Shown here piece by piece: positions 26,440-33,840 of a DNA stretch of 64,000 nt. The translations under genes were made by a program, and so were the position numbers. The stretch lies in assembly GCA_003150755.1 (NCBI GenBank), contig QAMT01000013.1:186001-250000 (forward strand). The letters are read 5' to 3'. The notes beneath the pieces were generated by a model. The model ran no database searches, was not told the origin of the DNA, and saw only the letters and a program-made list of their open reading frames with translations. Every line of letters begins with the position of its first letter. The stretch's first letter is position 1. This DNA comes from Phascolarctobacterium sp. GTDB lineage: Bacteria > Bacillota > Negativicutes > Acidaminococcales > Acidaminococcaceae.

Positions 26440-27669
26440 TTACACCAGCCACGCCGGAATATACCATAACCCTTCCGCTGCCGGCAAAAGGTCATCTGCA
26501 AAGCAGATTATGCCGCCTTCGCCGATTTGTATTTTAGCGTCGTTCTTTACCGGCTCTAAAATGCCAAAGGTTTTTACCGCTTTTTGCGGATAGGCACTTT
26601 TTTTAATGGCTACCGGATATGCCGTGCCGTTTTCGTAAATGATGAGTTCTATCTCTTTGCCGTTAAAGTTTTTTAAGTAATACAGCGGTGGTGTTATGCC
26701 TTTATTGGCATAACTTTTGTAGATTTCCGTCACTGCCCAGGTTTCAAAAAATTCGCCGCTCATTGCTCCCATCTCTAAAGCTTCGGCATTGGTCCACCGC
26801 GTTAGATACGCTGCAAGCCCTGTGTCAAAAAAGTATAGCTTGGGCGCTTTTACTATGTATTTACTGCCCGGTGGCATAAACGGCTGCAGCAGATAGATAA
26901 TTCCCGCTGCTTCCAGTATTTTTATCCATTGCTTGGCTGTCGGCGCGCTGACTTCTGCCGCTTTGGCAAGTTCGGCATAATTTATCATTTTGCCTGTCTG
27001 CCCTGCTGCCGCGCATAAAAAGCGGAAGTACAGCATTTCATCGTTTACCTGAAGTAACTTCATTACATCACGCTGCAAAAAGGTTTGCACATAGCTTGCG
27101 TAATAACTTTGCCAGTCCTGTTCACCGCCGTTATAAAGCGCCGGCATACTGCCCTGCCAAATCAGCTTATATATTTCTTTCAGGCTTTGTTTGCGGGTGT
27201 GGTTTACGCGGTATAAAAGCTGTTCGGAGTTTGGCAAAAACGGTGCGCCATAACTGTTGCCGTTAATTTCACCGGCAGTAAGCCCCTGCAAGTCAACAAC
27301 GCCTACGCGCCCTGCAAGGCTTTCTGTAACGCCCTGCATCAGCGGCAAACGCTGCGAGCCTGTCAGCCAGATATCGCCATTCTGCCCTTCTGTATCGGCA
27401 TAAATTTTAATGTAGCTTAAAAGCTGCGGCGCGTATTGAATTTCATCAATCAGCAGCGGCGGTGTATAACGCTGCAAAAACAGCGCCGGGTCACTGAGCG
27501 CAAGGCTGCGCACCGCCAAATCATCCAGCGTAACGTAAGTACGGTTATTGCCCGCAAGATGCTTAAGCAAAGTTGTTTTGCCAACCTGCCGCGCACCTGT
27601 TAATAGCAGAACCCTAAACTGCCCCGATATTCTTTTTATCGTTTCTTCAATATTGCGTGTTATGTACAT
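26440..27669 (-). CDS. AAA ATPase with DUF4143 domain
   Basis: The 409-residue protein belongs to the AAA_14/DUF4143 family of unknown function. The N-terminal half has Walker A LLTGARQVGKTTLLKH, Walker B PPLLIDEIQYAPQLLSYI, and WLTGSQRLPLMQGVTESLAGR. The C-terminal half has a winged-helix part (INYAELAKAAEVSAPTAKQW) and the DUF4143 nuclease-like fold ending near FFETWAVTEIY. ATG at 27667-27669 follows GAGG. It has its own terminator and diverges from the hicA remnant. These genes are common in accessory regions of anaerobes, and a second, different member starts at 63331. Confidence 0.85.
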   Translation of the reverse strand: MYITRNIEETIKRISGQFRVLLLTGARQVGKTTLLKHLAGNNRTYVTLDDLAVRSLALSDPALFLQRYTPPLLIDEIQYAPQLLSYIKIYADTEGQNGDIWLTGSQRLPLMQGVTESLAGRVGVVDLQGLTAGEINGNSYGAPFLPNSEQLLYRVNHTRKQSLKEIYKLIWQGSMPALYNGGEQDWQSYYASYVQTFLQRDVMKLLQVNDEMLYFRFLCAAAGQTGKMINYAELAKAAEVSAPTAKQWIKILEAAGIIYLLQPFMPPGSKYIVKAPKLYFFDTGLAAYLTRWTNAEALEMGAMSGEFFETWAVTEIYKSYANKGITPPLYYLKNFNGKEIELIIYENGTAYPVAIKKSAYPQKAVKTFGILEPVKNDAKIQIGEGGIICFADDLLPAAEGLWYIPAWLV

Positions 27670-27728
27670 GAAAACCTCAACCTGCAACTATTTTTAGTTG
27701 CTTTGCTGTTTATATTATGCTAAACTAA

Positions 27729-27959
27729 AAACGTTTAAAATCCAAGCCAAAAGATTTTACTTTTGAAGAAGCTGAAACCTTATTAAAATATTTTGATTAC
27801 ATACGCTCGGATAAAGGAAAAACAAGTGGTTCACGGGTTATATTTACCAATAAAAACCGTGCTTCCATTTTGCTGCATAAACCGCATCCGCGCAAAGAAT
27901 TGCTTGCCTATCAAGTAAAGCAGCTTATAGAAGTTTTAAGTCAGGAGGGATTACTGTGA
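27729..27959 (+). pseudogene. hicA: hicA toxin without a usable start codon
   Basis: The frame KRLKSKPKDFTFEEAETLL, continuing with SDKGKTSGSRVIFTNK and SILLHKPHPRKELLAY to the stop at 27957-27959, is a complete HicA-type mRNA interferase body, including the catalytic-His context LLHKPHP. No ATG, GTG or TTG start precedes it. The only in-frame ATG (27717) is followed by two codons and a TAA at 27726-27728, and no ribosome-binding site is seen. The simplest reading is a nonsense mutation near codon 4, leaving hicB as an orphan antitoxin. The end overlaps the hicB start by GTGA. Confidence 0.75.
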
Positions 27960-28297
27960 ACAACATCATGCAGTATAAAGGCTATATTGGCAGCGTAGAA
28001 TTTTCGGAAGAAGATGAAGTTTTTTACGGTAAAGTTTTAGGTATCCGCAGCCTGATTTCTTATGAAGGCACTACCGCCAAAGAACTTATTGCAGATTTTC
28101 ATAATGCTGTTGATGATTATCTTGAATTATGCAAACAAAATAATACCGAACCAGAAAAAGCCTATAAAGGAAGCTTTAACGTAAGAATTTCTCCCGAATT
28201 GCATAAAGAAGCTGTAATCTGCGCTGCTTCAAAACAAATAAGCCTTAACAGCTTTGTAGAAAAAGCATTAAAAAATGCCGTTGCGGCGATATTATAA
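27956..28297 (+). CDS. hicB: HicB-family antitoxin
   Basis: The 113-residue protein has the two HicB parts. The N-terminal degenerate RNase-H-like fold is seen in YKGYIGSVEFSEEDEVFYG and VLGIRSLISYEGTTAKEL, and the C-terminal ribbon-helix-helix in FNVRISPELHKEAVICAA and ISLNSFVEKALKNA. It starts at a GTG overlapping the hicA stop (GTGA), with AGGAGGG about six bases upstream. HicB binds and inhibits HicA and represses the operon. Because hicA seems inactive here, this may be a leftover that protects against incoming HicA toxins (inference). Confidence 0.88.
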   Translation: MNNIMQYKGYIGSVEFSEEDEVFYGKVLGIRSLISYEGTTAKELIADFHNAVDDYLELCKQNNTEPEKAYKGSFNVRISPELHKEAVICAASKQISLNSFVEKALKNAVAAIL

Positions 28298-28310
28298 AAA
28301 TAAAATATCC

Positions 28311-28340
28311 AACCTCACTTTTAAAAGTGAGGTTATTTTT
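28311..28340 (+). terminator. Terminator after hicB
   Basis: A perfect 24-base palindrome (AACCTCACTTTT and its complement, 28311-28334) is followed by ATTTTTTT, 14 bases after the hicB stop. Confidence 0.85.
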
Positions 28341-28453
28341 TTGCCATTTTTAACATAAGCTTATGACACTCCTCACGGTTTAAACAAACTTGATATTTTT
28401 TCGCATGATGTACATTAACTGCTTCCAAAAATATACAAAAATTTATCTATAAT

Positions 28454-28491
28454 TTGACTATATACAAAAATTCAGTTATAATTTTTGTATA
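28454..28491 (+). promoter_or_regulatory. Toxin-antitoxin promoter with palindromic operator
   Basis: TTGACT (28454-28459), a 17-bp spacer and TATAAT (28477-28482) form a near-consensus promoter. A perfect inverted repeat with 12-bp arms (TATACAAAAATT at 28461-28472, its complement at 28480-28491) covers the spacer and the -10. A further half-site-like TATACAAAAATT lies just upstream near 28432-28443. This is the classic layout for autorepression by a Phd/YefM antitoxin. Confidence 0.85.
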
Positions 28492-28505
28492 AGGAGGTTT
28501 TAACT

Positions 28506-28781
28506 ATGCCTAAAATTACTTCAAGCGCCGAACTGCGTAATAATTATAATGAAATTTCCAGTTTTTGCCACAAATTTAACGAACCAGTTTTTATTACCAA
28601 AAACGGTAAAGGCGACTTAGCCGTTATGAGTATCGAAGCTTATGAAATGCTAACTGCGCGTATTGAACTTTACACAGAACTAAAAAAAGGCTTAGATGAC
28701 ATTGATGCGGGGCGAACAATTCCTGCCGATGAATTTTTCGGTAATTTCAATAAAAAAATTCAAGGACATAAAGAAAAATGA
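28506..28781 (+). CDS. Phd/YefM-type antitoxin
   Basis: The 91-residue protein begins MPKITSSAELRNNYNEIS and has the Phd/YefM DNA-binding N-terminus with PVFITKNGKGDLAVMSIEAYE. The charged C-terminus should wrap the toxin. I chose the ATG at 28506-28508, preceded by AAGGAGG, over a start seven codons earlier that would overlap the ribosome-binding site. The stop overlaps the next gene by four bases (ATGA). It likely represses the palindromic promoter in front of it. Confidence 0.92.
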   Translation: MPKITSSAELRNNYNEISSFCHKFNEPVFITKNGKGDLAVMSIEAYEMLTARIELYTELKKGLDDIDAGRTIPADEFFGNFNKKIQGHKEK

Positions 28782-29173
28782 ATTACAAAATTATCTTAGC
28801 TCATCAATTTTCTAAAGACTTTGAAAGTGTATATGACTATATTTCTTTTGTTCTGCAAAACCAAACAGCAGCCATAAATATTACTACTTTAGCGCAGGCA
28901 AAAATAAATACCCTGCCTGATTTCCCAGAAAAATATCCGCTTGTTAACGATATTTCATTGGCTCATAAGCAAATACGTTATATTCCGGTTGATAACTATT
29001 TAATATTTTACAGAATAAATAAAATCAAAAACGAAATTCAAATTCTTCGTTTTTTGTACGCCAAAAGTAACTGGCTGAATATTTTAAAAACAAACAACAC
29101 AACTTTTAACTATCCTGAAAATCTATTTGAAGATAAGCATTATATTAACGAAGTTAAAGAAAAGTACAAATAA
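28778..29173 (+). CDS. RelE/ParE-superfamily toxin with C-terminal extension
   Basis: The 131-residue protein has the RelE/ParE fold: KIILAHQFSKDFESVYDYI, IRYIPVDNYLIFYRINK, EIQILRFLYAKSNW. RelE toxins cut mRNA in the ribosome and ParE toxins poison gyrase; the sequence alone does not tell which. The canonical fold ends near residue 100, so the last ~30 residues (NTTFNYPENLFEDKHYINEV) are an extra tail. It overlaps the antitoxin by four bases, and a palindromic terminator follows. Confidence 0.88.
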   Translation: MNYKIILAHQFSKDFESVYDYISFVLQNQTAAINITTLAQAKINTLPDFPEKYPLVNDISLAHKQIRYIPVDNYLIFYRINKIKNEIQILRFLYAKSNWLNILKTNNTTFNYPENLFEDKHYINEVKEKYK

Positions 29174-29206
29174 GATTATACGGATTATATAATCCGTATA
29201 ATCTTA
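29171..29206. terminator. Perfect 36-base palindromic bidirectional terminator
   Basis: Two 18-base arms (TAAGATTATACGGATTAT and its complement) with no spacer lie between the convergent toxin gene and glycan operon. T-rich runs are present on both sides. The palindrome includes the stop codons of both genes. Confidence 0.8.
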
Positions 29207-29905
29207 TTTGTTTTTATTAGCAAAAGTTAAAATTCTTTCATAATCATCATAATAATCTACTTCTGCCCAAAATTCTCCATTCACGTCCACTGTGCAAATA
29301 TCACGCTGCTCAGCAAATGAATACAATACGTCTTCCCACCATTTATCATGCTCTTGCTGAGCTAACATCTGATCCATACGTCCTTTAAACTCACTCAAAA
29401 ATGATTTTTTTATTTTGGCTATGCCAACATATTCTCCGCTTCGATCCTCTAACGGTAAATTTTTACCGTACTTTTTTATGCAATCATTAGCCGTTTTGAA
29501 AAAATAATCTCCTACATTTATTCTGCTTTTATCTACAGCCATAATTACATCATGTTTATCTATAATAATAGCATCTAAAATTTTTTCACTACAATAAACA
29601 TCTGCATTCATTAAAATACAATCATCATTCATAAAATTTTTTGCTAACCATAAACTTCCTATGCTATTTGTAACATCATAAAACGGATTGCAATAAAATT
29701 TTACATTCAATCCCTCTAACGCATCTTTAACTTTTTCATACTGATATCCCACAACAACAGCTGTTTCTATATTTTTATTTTGTAAAATTTCTACAGTTCT
29801 TCTTATTATTGGTTTTTCAAATATCGGCAATGTACATTTAGGAATATTAGCAATTAATCTAGAAATACGTGTTCCTCTTCCTGCAGCCATTAATATTGCT
29901 TTCAT
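29204..29905 (-). CDS. Nucleotidyltransferase, PntC/LicC-like (phosphonate or phosphocholine cytidylyltransferase)
   Basis: The 233-residue protein has the sugar-nucleotidyltransferase fold: MKAILMAAGRGTRISRL with the nucleotide loop, Lys23 in NIPKCTLPI, the metal Asp102 in LMNADVY, and a C-terminal WAEVDYYDDYERIL. Small enzymes of this type activate phosphocholine (LicC) or 2-aminoethylphosphonate (PntC) with CTP. The adjacent class V aminotransferase favours an aminoalkyl-phosphonate substrate, but a plain sugar-phosphate is not excluded. It is the last gene of the AT-rich glycan operon. No phosphoenolpyruvate mutase or phosphonopyruvate decarboxylase is seen in the window. Confidence 0.75.
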   Translation of the reverse strand: MKAILMAAGRGTRISRLIANIPKCTLPIFEKPIIRRTVEILQNKNIETAVVVGYQYEKVKDALEGLNVKFYCNPFYDVTNSIGSLWLAKNFMNDDCILMNADVYCSEKILDAIIIDKHDVIMAVDKSRINVGDYFFKTANDCIKKYGKNLPLEDRSGEYVGIAKIKKSFLSEFKGRMDQMLAQQEHDKWWEDVLYSFAEQRDICTVDVNGEFWAEVDYYDDYERILTFANKNK

Positions 29906-29912
29906 TTTTCTT

Positions 29913-30983
29913 TCACCTCATACCTATAATATTTTTTATTTTTTCAATTAATAAATTGTAATCATAAAAGTTCAAATTTCCTATATGAGCAACTCTAAAT
30001 ACATAATCAGCATTTTCTCCGCCTACAGGGTTAACTATTAAATCGAAGTTATCTTTTAATTCTTTAAATATCTCCTTCGCCAAAGGTTTTTTTATAATAA
30101 CCGGCGTTAGTGCATTAGATAAAGGATATGAAGGATATGTTAAATTATTTTTTTTTAAAAGATCTCTAAAATATTGAGCACGTTTTTTTATTATTTCCAA
30201 ATGTTTACTTATCCCACCATTATTTTCAATAAAATTTAACATATCATAAATCTCATACACAATTCCTACAGCAGGAGTGTATGGAGTTTGCCCTCTATGA
30301 ATATTATTTATATAATTTTTGAAATCAAAATAAAGACTTTTAACATTATTAGTCAAAATTTTGTTTTTAATTATTTTATTATTTAAAAAAATCAATGAAA
30401 TTCCAGGAGAAACGCATAATCCTTTTTGGGAACTAACAATAGCTACGTCAATACCATTCTCATCCATTTTGAATTCATCACATAAAAAAGTACCTATAGC
30501 ATCAACAATTAAATATGCATTTTCTCTTTTACAAAAATTTTTAATTAAATTTATATCATATAATTGTCCTGTTGAAGTCTCATGTAAATTTACAATTACT
30601 CCTGTATAACCATTTCCGTAATAATTAGTAAAATCATCTTCAGTTAATTTATTACCATAACTAATAGATAAAATATCATATGGTATATCGTGTATTTTAC
30701 AAATTTCAGCAAATCGTGCCCCAAAATTGCCTCCAACAATTACAAGAAGTTTATCATTTTTATTAAAGCAATTTATTATTGTTGCTTCCATCCCACCTGT
30801 TCCAGACGCAGTAAGCCAAATAATTTCACTGTTATTAGAAGTATTTATATATCTTTTTAGCATACTATTCGTTTTTAAAACCATTTCAGAAAAGTCTTTG
30901 GTTCTGAAATACGGTATCTGTTTACTTCTTACTTTAATTGTTGTTTCATACATTTGTGTAGGTCCTATTGTAAATAATTTCAT
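29913..30983 (-). CDS. Class V aminotransferase (AEP:pyruvate / alanine:glyoxylate type)
   Basis: The 356-residue protein is a fold-type I PLP enzyme of aminotransferase class V. Asp161 in LIVDAIGT should hold the PLP ring nitrogen and Lys187 in IVSSQKGLCVSPG should form the Schiff base. The N-terminal FTIGPTQMYETT is the family start. Relatives include 2-aminoethylphosphonate transaminase and alanine:glyoxylate transaminase. Next to a PntC/LicC-like cytidylyltransferase, formation of 2-aminoethylphosphonate for a surface glycan is plausible (inference). It ends eight bases before that gene. Confidence 0.78.
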   Translation of the reverse strand: MKLFTIGPTQMYETTIKVRSKQIPYFRTKDFSEMVLKTNSMLKRYINTSNNSEIIWLTASGTGGMEATIINCFNKNDKLLVIVGGNFGARFAEICKIHDIPYDILSISYGNKLTEDDFTNYYGNGYTGVIVNLHETSTGQLYDINLIKNFCKRENAYLIVDAIGTFLCDEFKMDENGIDVAIVSSQKGLCVSPGISLIFLNNKIIKNKILTNNVKSLYFDFKNYINNIHRGQTPYTPAVGIVYEIYDMLNFIENNGGISKHLEIIKKRAQYFRDLLKKNNLTYPSYPLSNALTPVIIKKPLAKEIFKELKDNFDLIVNPVGGENADYVFRVAHIGNLNFYDYNLLIEKIKNIIGMR

Positions 30984-30999
30984 CTTTGTCTCCTTTTGA

Positions 31000-32064
31000 T
31001 TATTTTAAAATTTTATTTAACCCTTCTAATAATATATTTTTACAATTATTAACTTGAGTTACATTATTTTTATTAACTACATTTTTATCTATTATTTTTA
31101 TTATATTTTCAATATTAAAATTTTCCATATAATAGACATAATCTAAATTGGCAAACCATTTTACACCATAAGTAATTTTGGAATCATATGATTTAAAAAC
31201 TATTACAGGAGTATGAGTTATTATCGAAAATATCATTCCATGAAATCTATCTGTAATTACTATTTTAGATTCAGCAGCTAATTTAATTTTAGAAACAATA
31301 TATTTTAAACGTTCAGAATCTGAATAAATATTTACATTTTCAATGGTATCTGTTAAAAGATAGTTAAGATTATTCTCATTTATCTTTTCCAAAAGCAATA
31401 TAATAGCTTCAGTACTTAAAACTTTTTCTATATCCTTTCGTAAAAATAAAACTACATCATATTTGGGAATAACATTTTGTATATTTAAAAAATCTACATC
31501 TAATACATTAACTATATCAGGCAAAAGTTTAATATTATTTTTAATAAAATATTTTTTAGCTATACTATAACTATTTTTGTCTCTTGTAATTATTGTTAAA
31601 TCAGCATGATTACTATAACATTTTATACTTTTTATTAATTCACTATTTCCTTTTTCATTGTTATGAAAAAATATACTTATTGGCATTATTATAATTTTAT
31701 TATTTTTATAAGTTTCAATAATATAACGCCTAACGATTTCTTCATTAATATATAAAGTTCCTAAATTACCTCCCCCATGTAAAAACAAAATATCTTCTTT
31801 CCTTAAAATAAAATTAGGTAAATGGAATTTCATTATAATGATCAAAGTGTTATATGATATTTTAATTATTTTATTGTTTTCATAAATATTTTTTAAAACA
31901 AATTCCTCTCCAACAACAATTGCTTGATCACCAATATTCCCATGCCAAGGTATTCCCATTAAAACAGACCTGTTTTTTATTATTAGCAAATAAATTTGAA
32001 CTTTAACATACTCAAAAATACACATTAAAGATTTTAATAAAATTGTATAGTATTTCCTTATCAT
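31000..32064 (-). CDS. Polysaccharide pyruvyl transferase family protein
   Basis: The 354-residue protein fits PF04230 (CsaB/ExoV-like), enzymes that put ketal-pyruvate on sugars, although some members act otherwise. Motifs are GIPWHGNIGDQAIVVGEE near residue 37, ILFLHGGGNLGTLY, and the C-terminal ITDRFHGMIFSIITHTPVIV. The N-terminal ~30 residues are hydrophobic and may associate with the membrane. It lies in the AT-rich operon between the phosphatase-fold gene and the aminotransferase. Confidence 0.85.
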   Translation of the reverse strand: MIRKYYTILLKSLMCIFEYVKVQIYLLIIKNRSVLMGIPWHGNIGDQAIVVGEEFVLKNIYENNKIIKISYNTLIIIMKFHLPNFILRKEDILFLHGGGNLGTLYINEEIVRRYIIETYKNNKIIIMPISIFFHNNEKGNSELIKSIKCYSNHADLTIITRDKNSYSIAKKYFIKNNIKLLPDIVNVLDVDFLNIQNVIPKYDVVLFLRKDIEKVLSTEAIILLLEKINENNLNYLLTDTIENVNIYSDSERLKYIVSKIKLAAESKIVITDRFHGMIFSIITHTPVIVFKSYDSKITYGVKWFANLDYVYYMENFNIENIIKIIDKNVVNKNNVTQVNNCKNILLEGLNKILK

Positions 32065-32068
32065 TTAT

Positions 32069-33829
32069 TTAACCCTTTAGCGTAGATAATAGCCTATCAT
32101 AAAATTCAACATTGAACTTTTGTAATTCTTTATGCCTTTTTTGAAAAGCCGCAATATAATTTTCAATACATTTTATTTTATTTATTTCGTGAATAATATT
32201 ATTTTTTTCTTCTGGATCCTTCTTTAAATCGTAAATTTTTACAATATTATTTATAGTAAAATCCTCTTCTAACATACTTTCAGCACTGATACAATAGTTA
32301 TTATCAATCAATGTATACCATATAGGTTTTTCATTGATGACAGGGCACCCAGGTCCACCATATTCAGTTAAAATATATTTATGTTTAGGAAAATTAAAAG
32401 TTCTCTTATCAATTGATATTTTTTTTATTAATTCAATTCCATCTATATTATTTGTGAGATCACTAATTAATATTTCTTTTTCATTTGCACTATCATAAAT
32501 AATCATAGGTATTTGAAAAGCTTCTGTATAAGTTTGATTATACATTTGAGCTCTTACCGGAGCATCATAAGCAGGATAACCATGATCAGCTGTTATTACG
32601 AAAATAAAATCATTATTTAATTTATTTTTTAATGTATCAAATATAATTTTTATTTTTGAATCACAAAATCTAGCACCTAAAGTTGCTATAATATTTCCAT
32701 TGAAATTATTATCCATTTTCTCTAAAAGCCTAAAAGCTTCTTCAAATTCAGTTTTTATAAGATTAATATTATTAGTATCAACCGTATGAAAAACAGTCGG
32801 TAGATGAAAATCCTGCACATGTATATATGCAAAATAATTTAAATTTTTCTTGTCGTTTTCAATAATATTTTCAATAACTTTATTGAAAACAGAAAATAAA
32901 CTAGCTTCAACTTTTGAATTTTCATTTATATTATTAATATAATTTTTTAGATATGTATTGTTATAATACATATAATACCTTCTAATTAATTTTAAAGCAT
33001 TAATAATACCTTCTGTTTTTACACAATTACAAATATATTTCCAATCTAAATTTTTACTACGAACTATACTATTGTATTTTTTTTGATAATTATTTAACTT
33101 AATATTGTAAAGTTCCTTTATAATTTCCTTGTATGCTAATAATTTCTTTTTGTTATAATTTGAATCAAGTTCCAACAATATGTGTTTGTCATATTCATAT
33201 AAAACTTTATCTATATAAAATTTTTTATTCTTCTCTAATTCCAATATTTCATTTCTTAATCGAGCCATCACATCTTTAACAACTTCTAAACTATTTATAG
33301 ATTTCTTTATTAAATATACTTCTTGTGTATTTAATAAAAGTAGCTTACTTTGTTGCAACCAGGTTTCTAAAGCTTCCTTTAATAAAATATAACAAATTTT
33401 GTATTCTATTTCTGTTAACCCCAATTTCATTTTCTCTCTAAACCAATATAGCCTATAATCAAAAAGTGGCTTTATAGAATACAATCTAGTATAATAATAT
33501 TCATCTACTCCTCGCAAATATGATTTTGAATATACATATGGTGAATATGTTAATAATGTTTTAAAATTGAACTTTCTATAATATTCAAATATAGTACTTT
33601 TAACATTAGCATTTGCTAAAAAATATCCACCATTTTCAAGTGTTCTCTCACCACTCAAAATACTTACTAAAGCAGCTTCTGTATATGGTGCTTGAGAATA
33701 CATATTTGTAAAATGGATAGATTTATGTGCTAAATAATTCAGAAATGGAGTTACAAATTCATTTCCTATTTTCAACTCTAAATTTTTATAACAAAAAGCA
33801 TCTATTGTTAGAAAAATAACATTCTTCAT
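32069..33829 (-). CDS. Alkaline-phosphatase/sulfatase-fold protein, candidate phospho-group transferase
   Basis: The 586-residue protein belongs to the sulfatase/alkaline phosphatase superfamily. Asp10 in VIFLTIDAF is a metal ligand, Thr50 in APYTEAALVSILSG is the likely nucleophile, and FVITADHGYPAYD gives further metal ligands. A Thr nucleophile in place of the Cys/Ser of sulfatases is typical of phosphoethanolamine, phosphoglycerol and related transferases. No signal peptide or membrane helix is evident, so it may act in the cytoplasm, unlike LtaS or EptA. A Lys/Asn-rich helical insert fills about residues 150-290. With the cytidylyltransferase and aminotransferase in the operon, it could attach the activated head group. 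ATG at 33827-33829 follows AGGAG. Confidence 0.72.
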   Translation of the reverse strand: MKNVIFLTIDAFCYKNLELKIGNEFVTPFLNYLAHKSIHFTNMYSQAPYTEAALVSILSGERTLENGGYFLANANVKSTIFEYYRKFNFKTLLTYSPYVYSKSYLRGVDEYYYTRLYSIKPLFDYRLYWFREKMKLGLTEIEYKICYILLKEALETWLQQSKLLLLNTQEVYLIKKSINSLEVVKDVMARLRNEILELEKNKKFYIDKVLYEYDKHILLELDSNYNKKKLLAYKEIIKELYNIKLNNYQKKYNSIVRSKNLDWKYICNCVKTEGIINALKLIRRYYMYYNNTYLKNYINNINENSKVEASLFSVFNKVIENIIENDKKNLNYFAYIHVQDFHLPTVFHTVDTNNINLIKTEFEEAFRLLEKMDNNFNGNIIATLGARFCDSKIKIIFDTLKNKLNNDFIFVITADHGYPAYDAPVRAQMYNQTYTEAFQIPMIIYDSANEKEILISDLTNNIDGIELIKKISIDKRTFNFPKHKYILTEYGGPGCPVINEKPIWYTLIDNNYCISAESMLEEDFTINNIVKIYDLKKDPEEKNNIIHEINKIKCIENYIAAFQKRHKELQKFNVEFYDRLLSTLKG

Positions 33830-33840
33830 ACATTCTCCTC

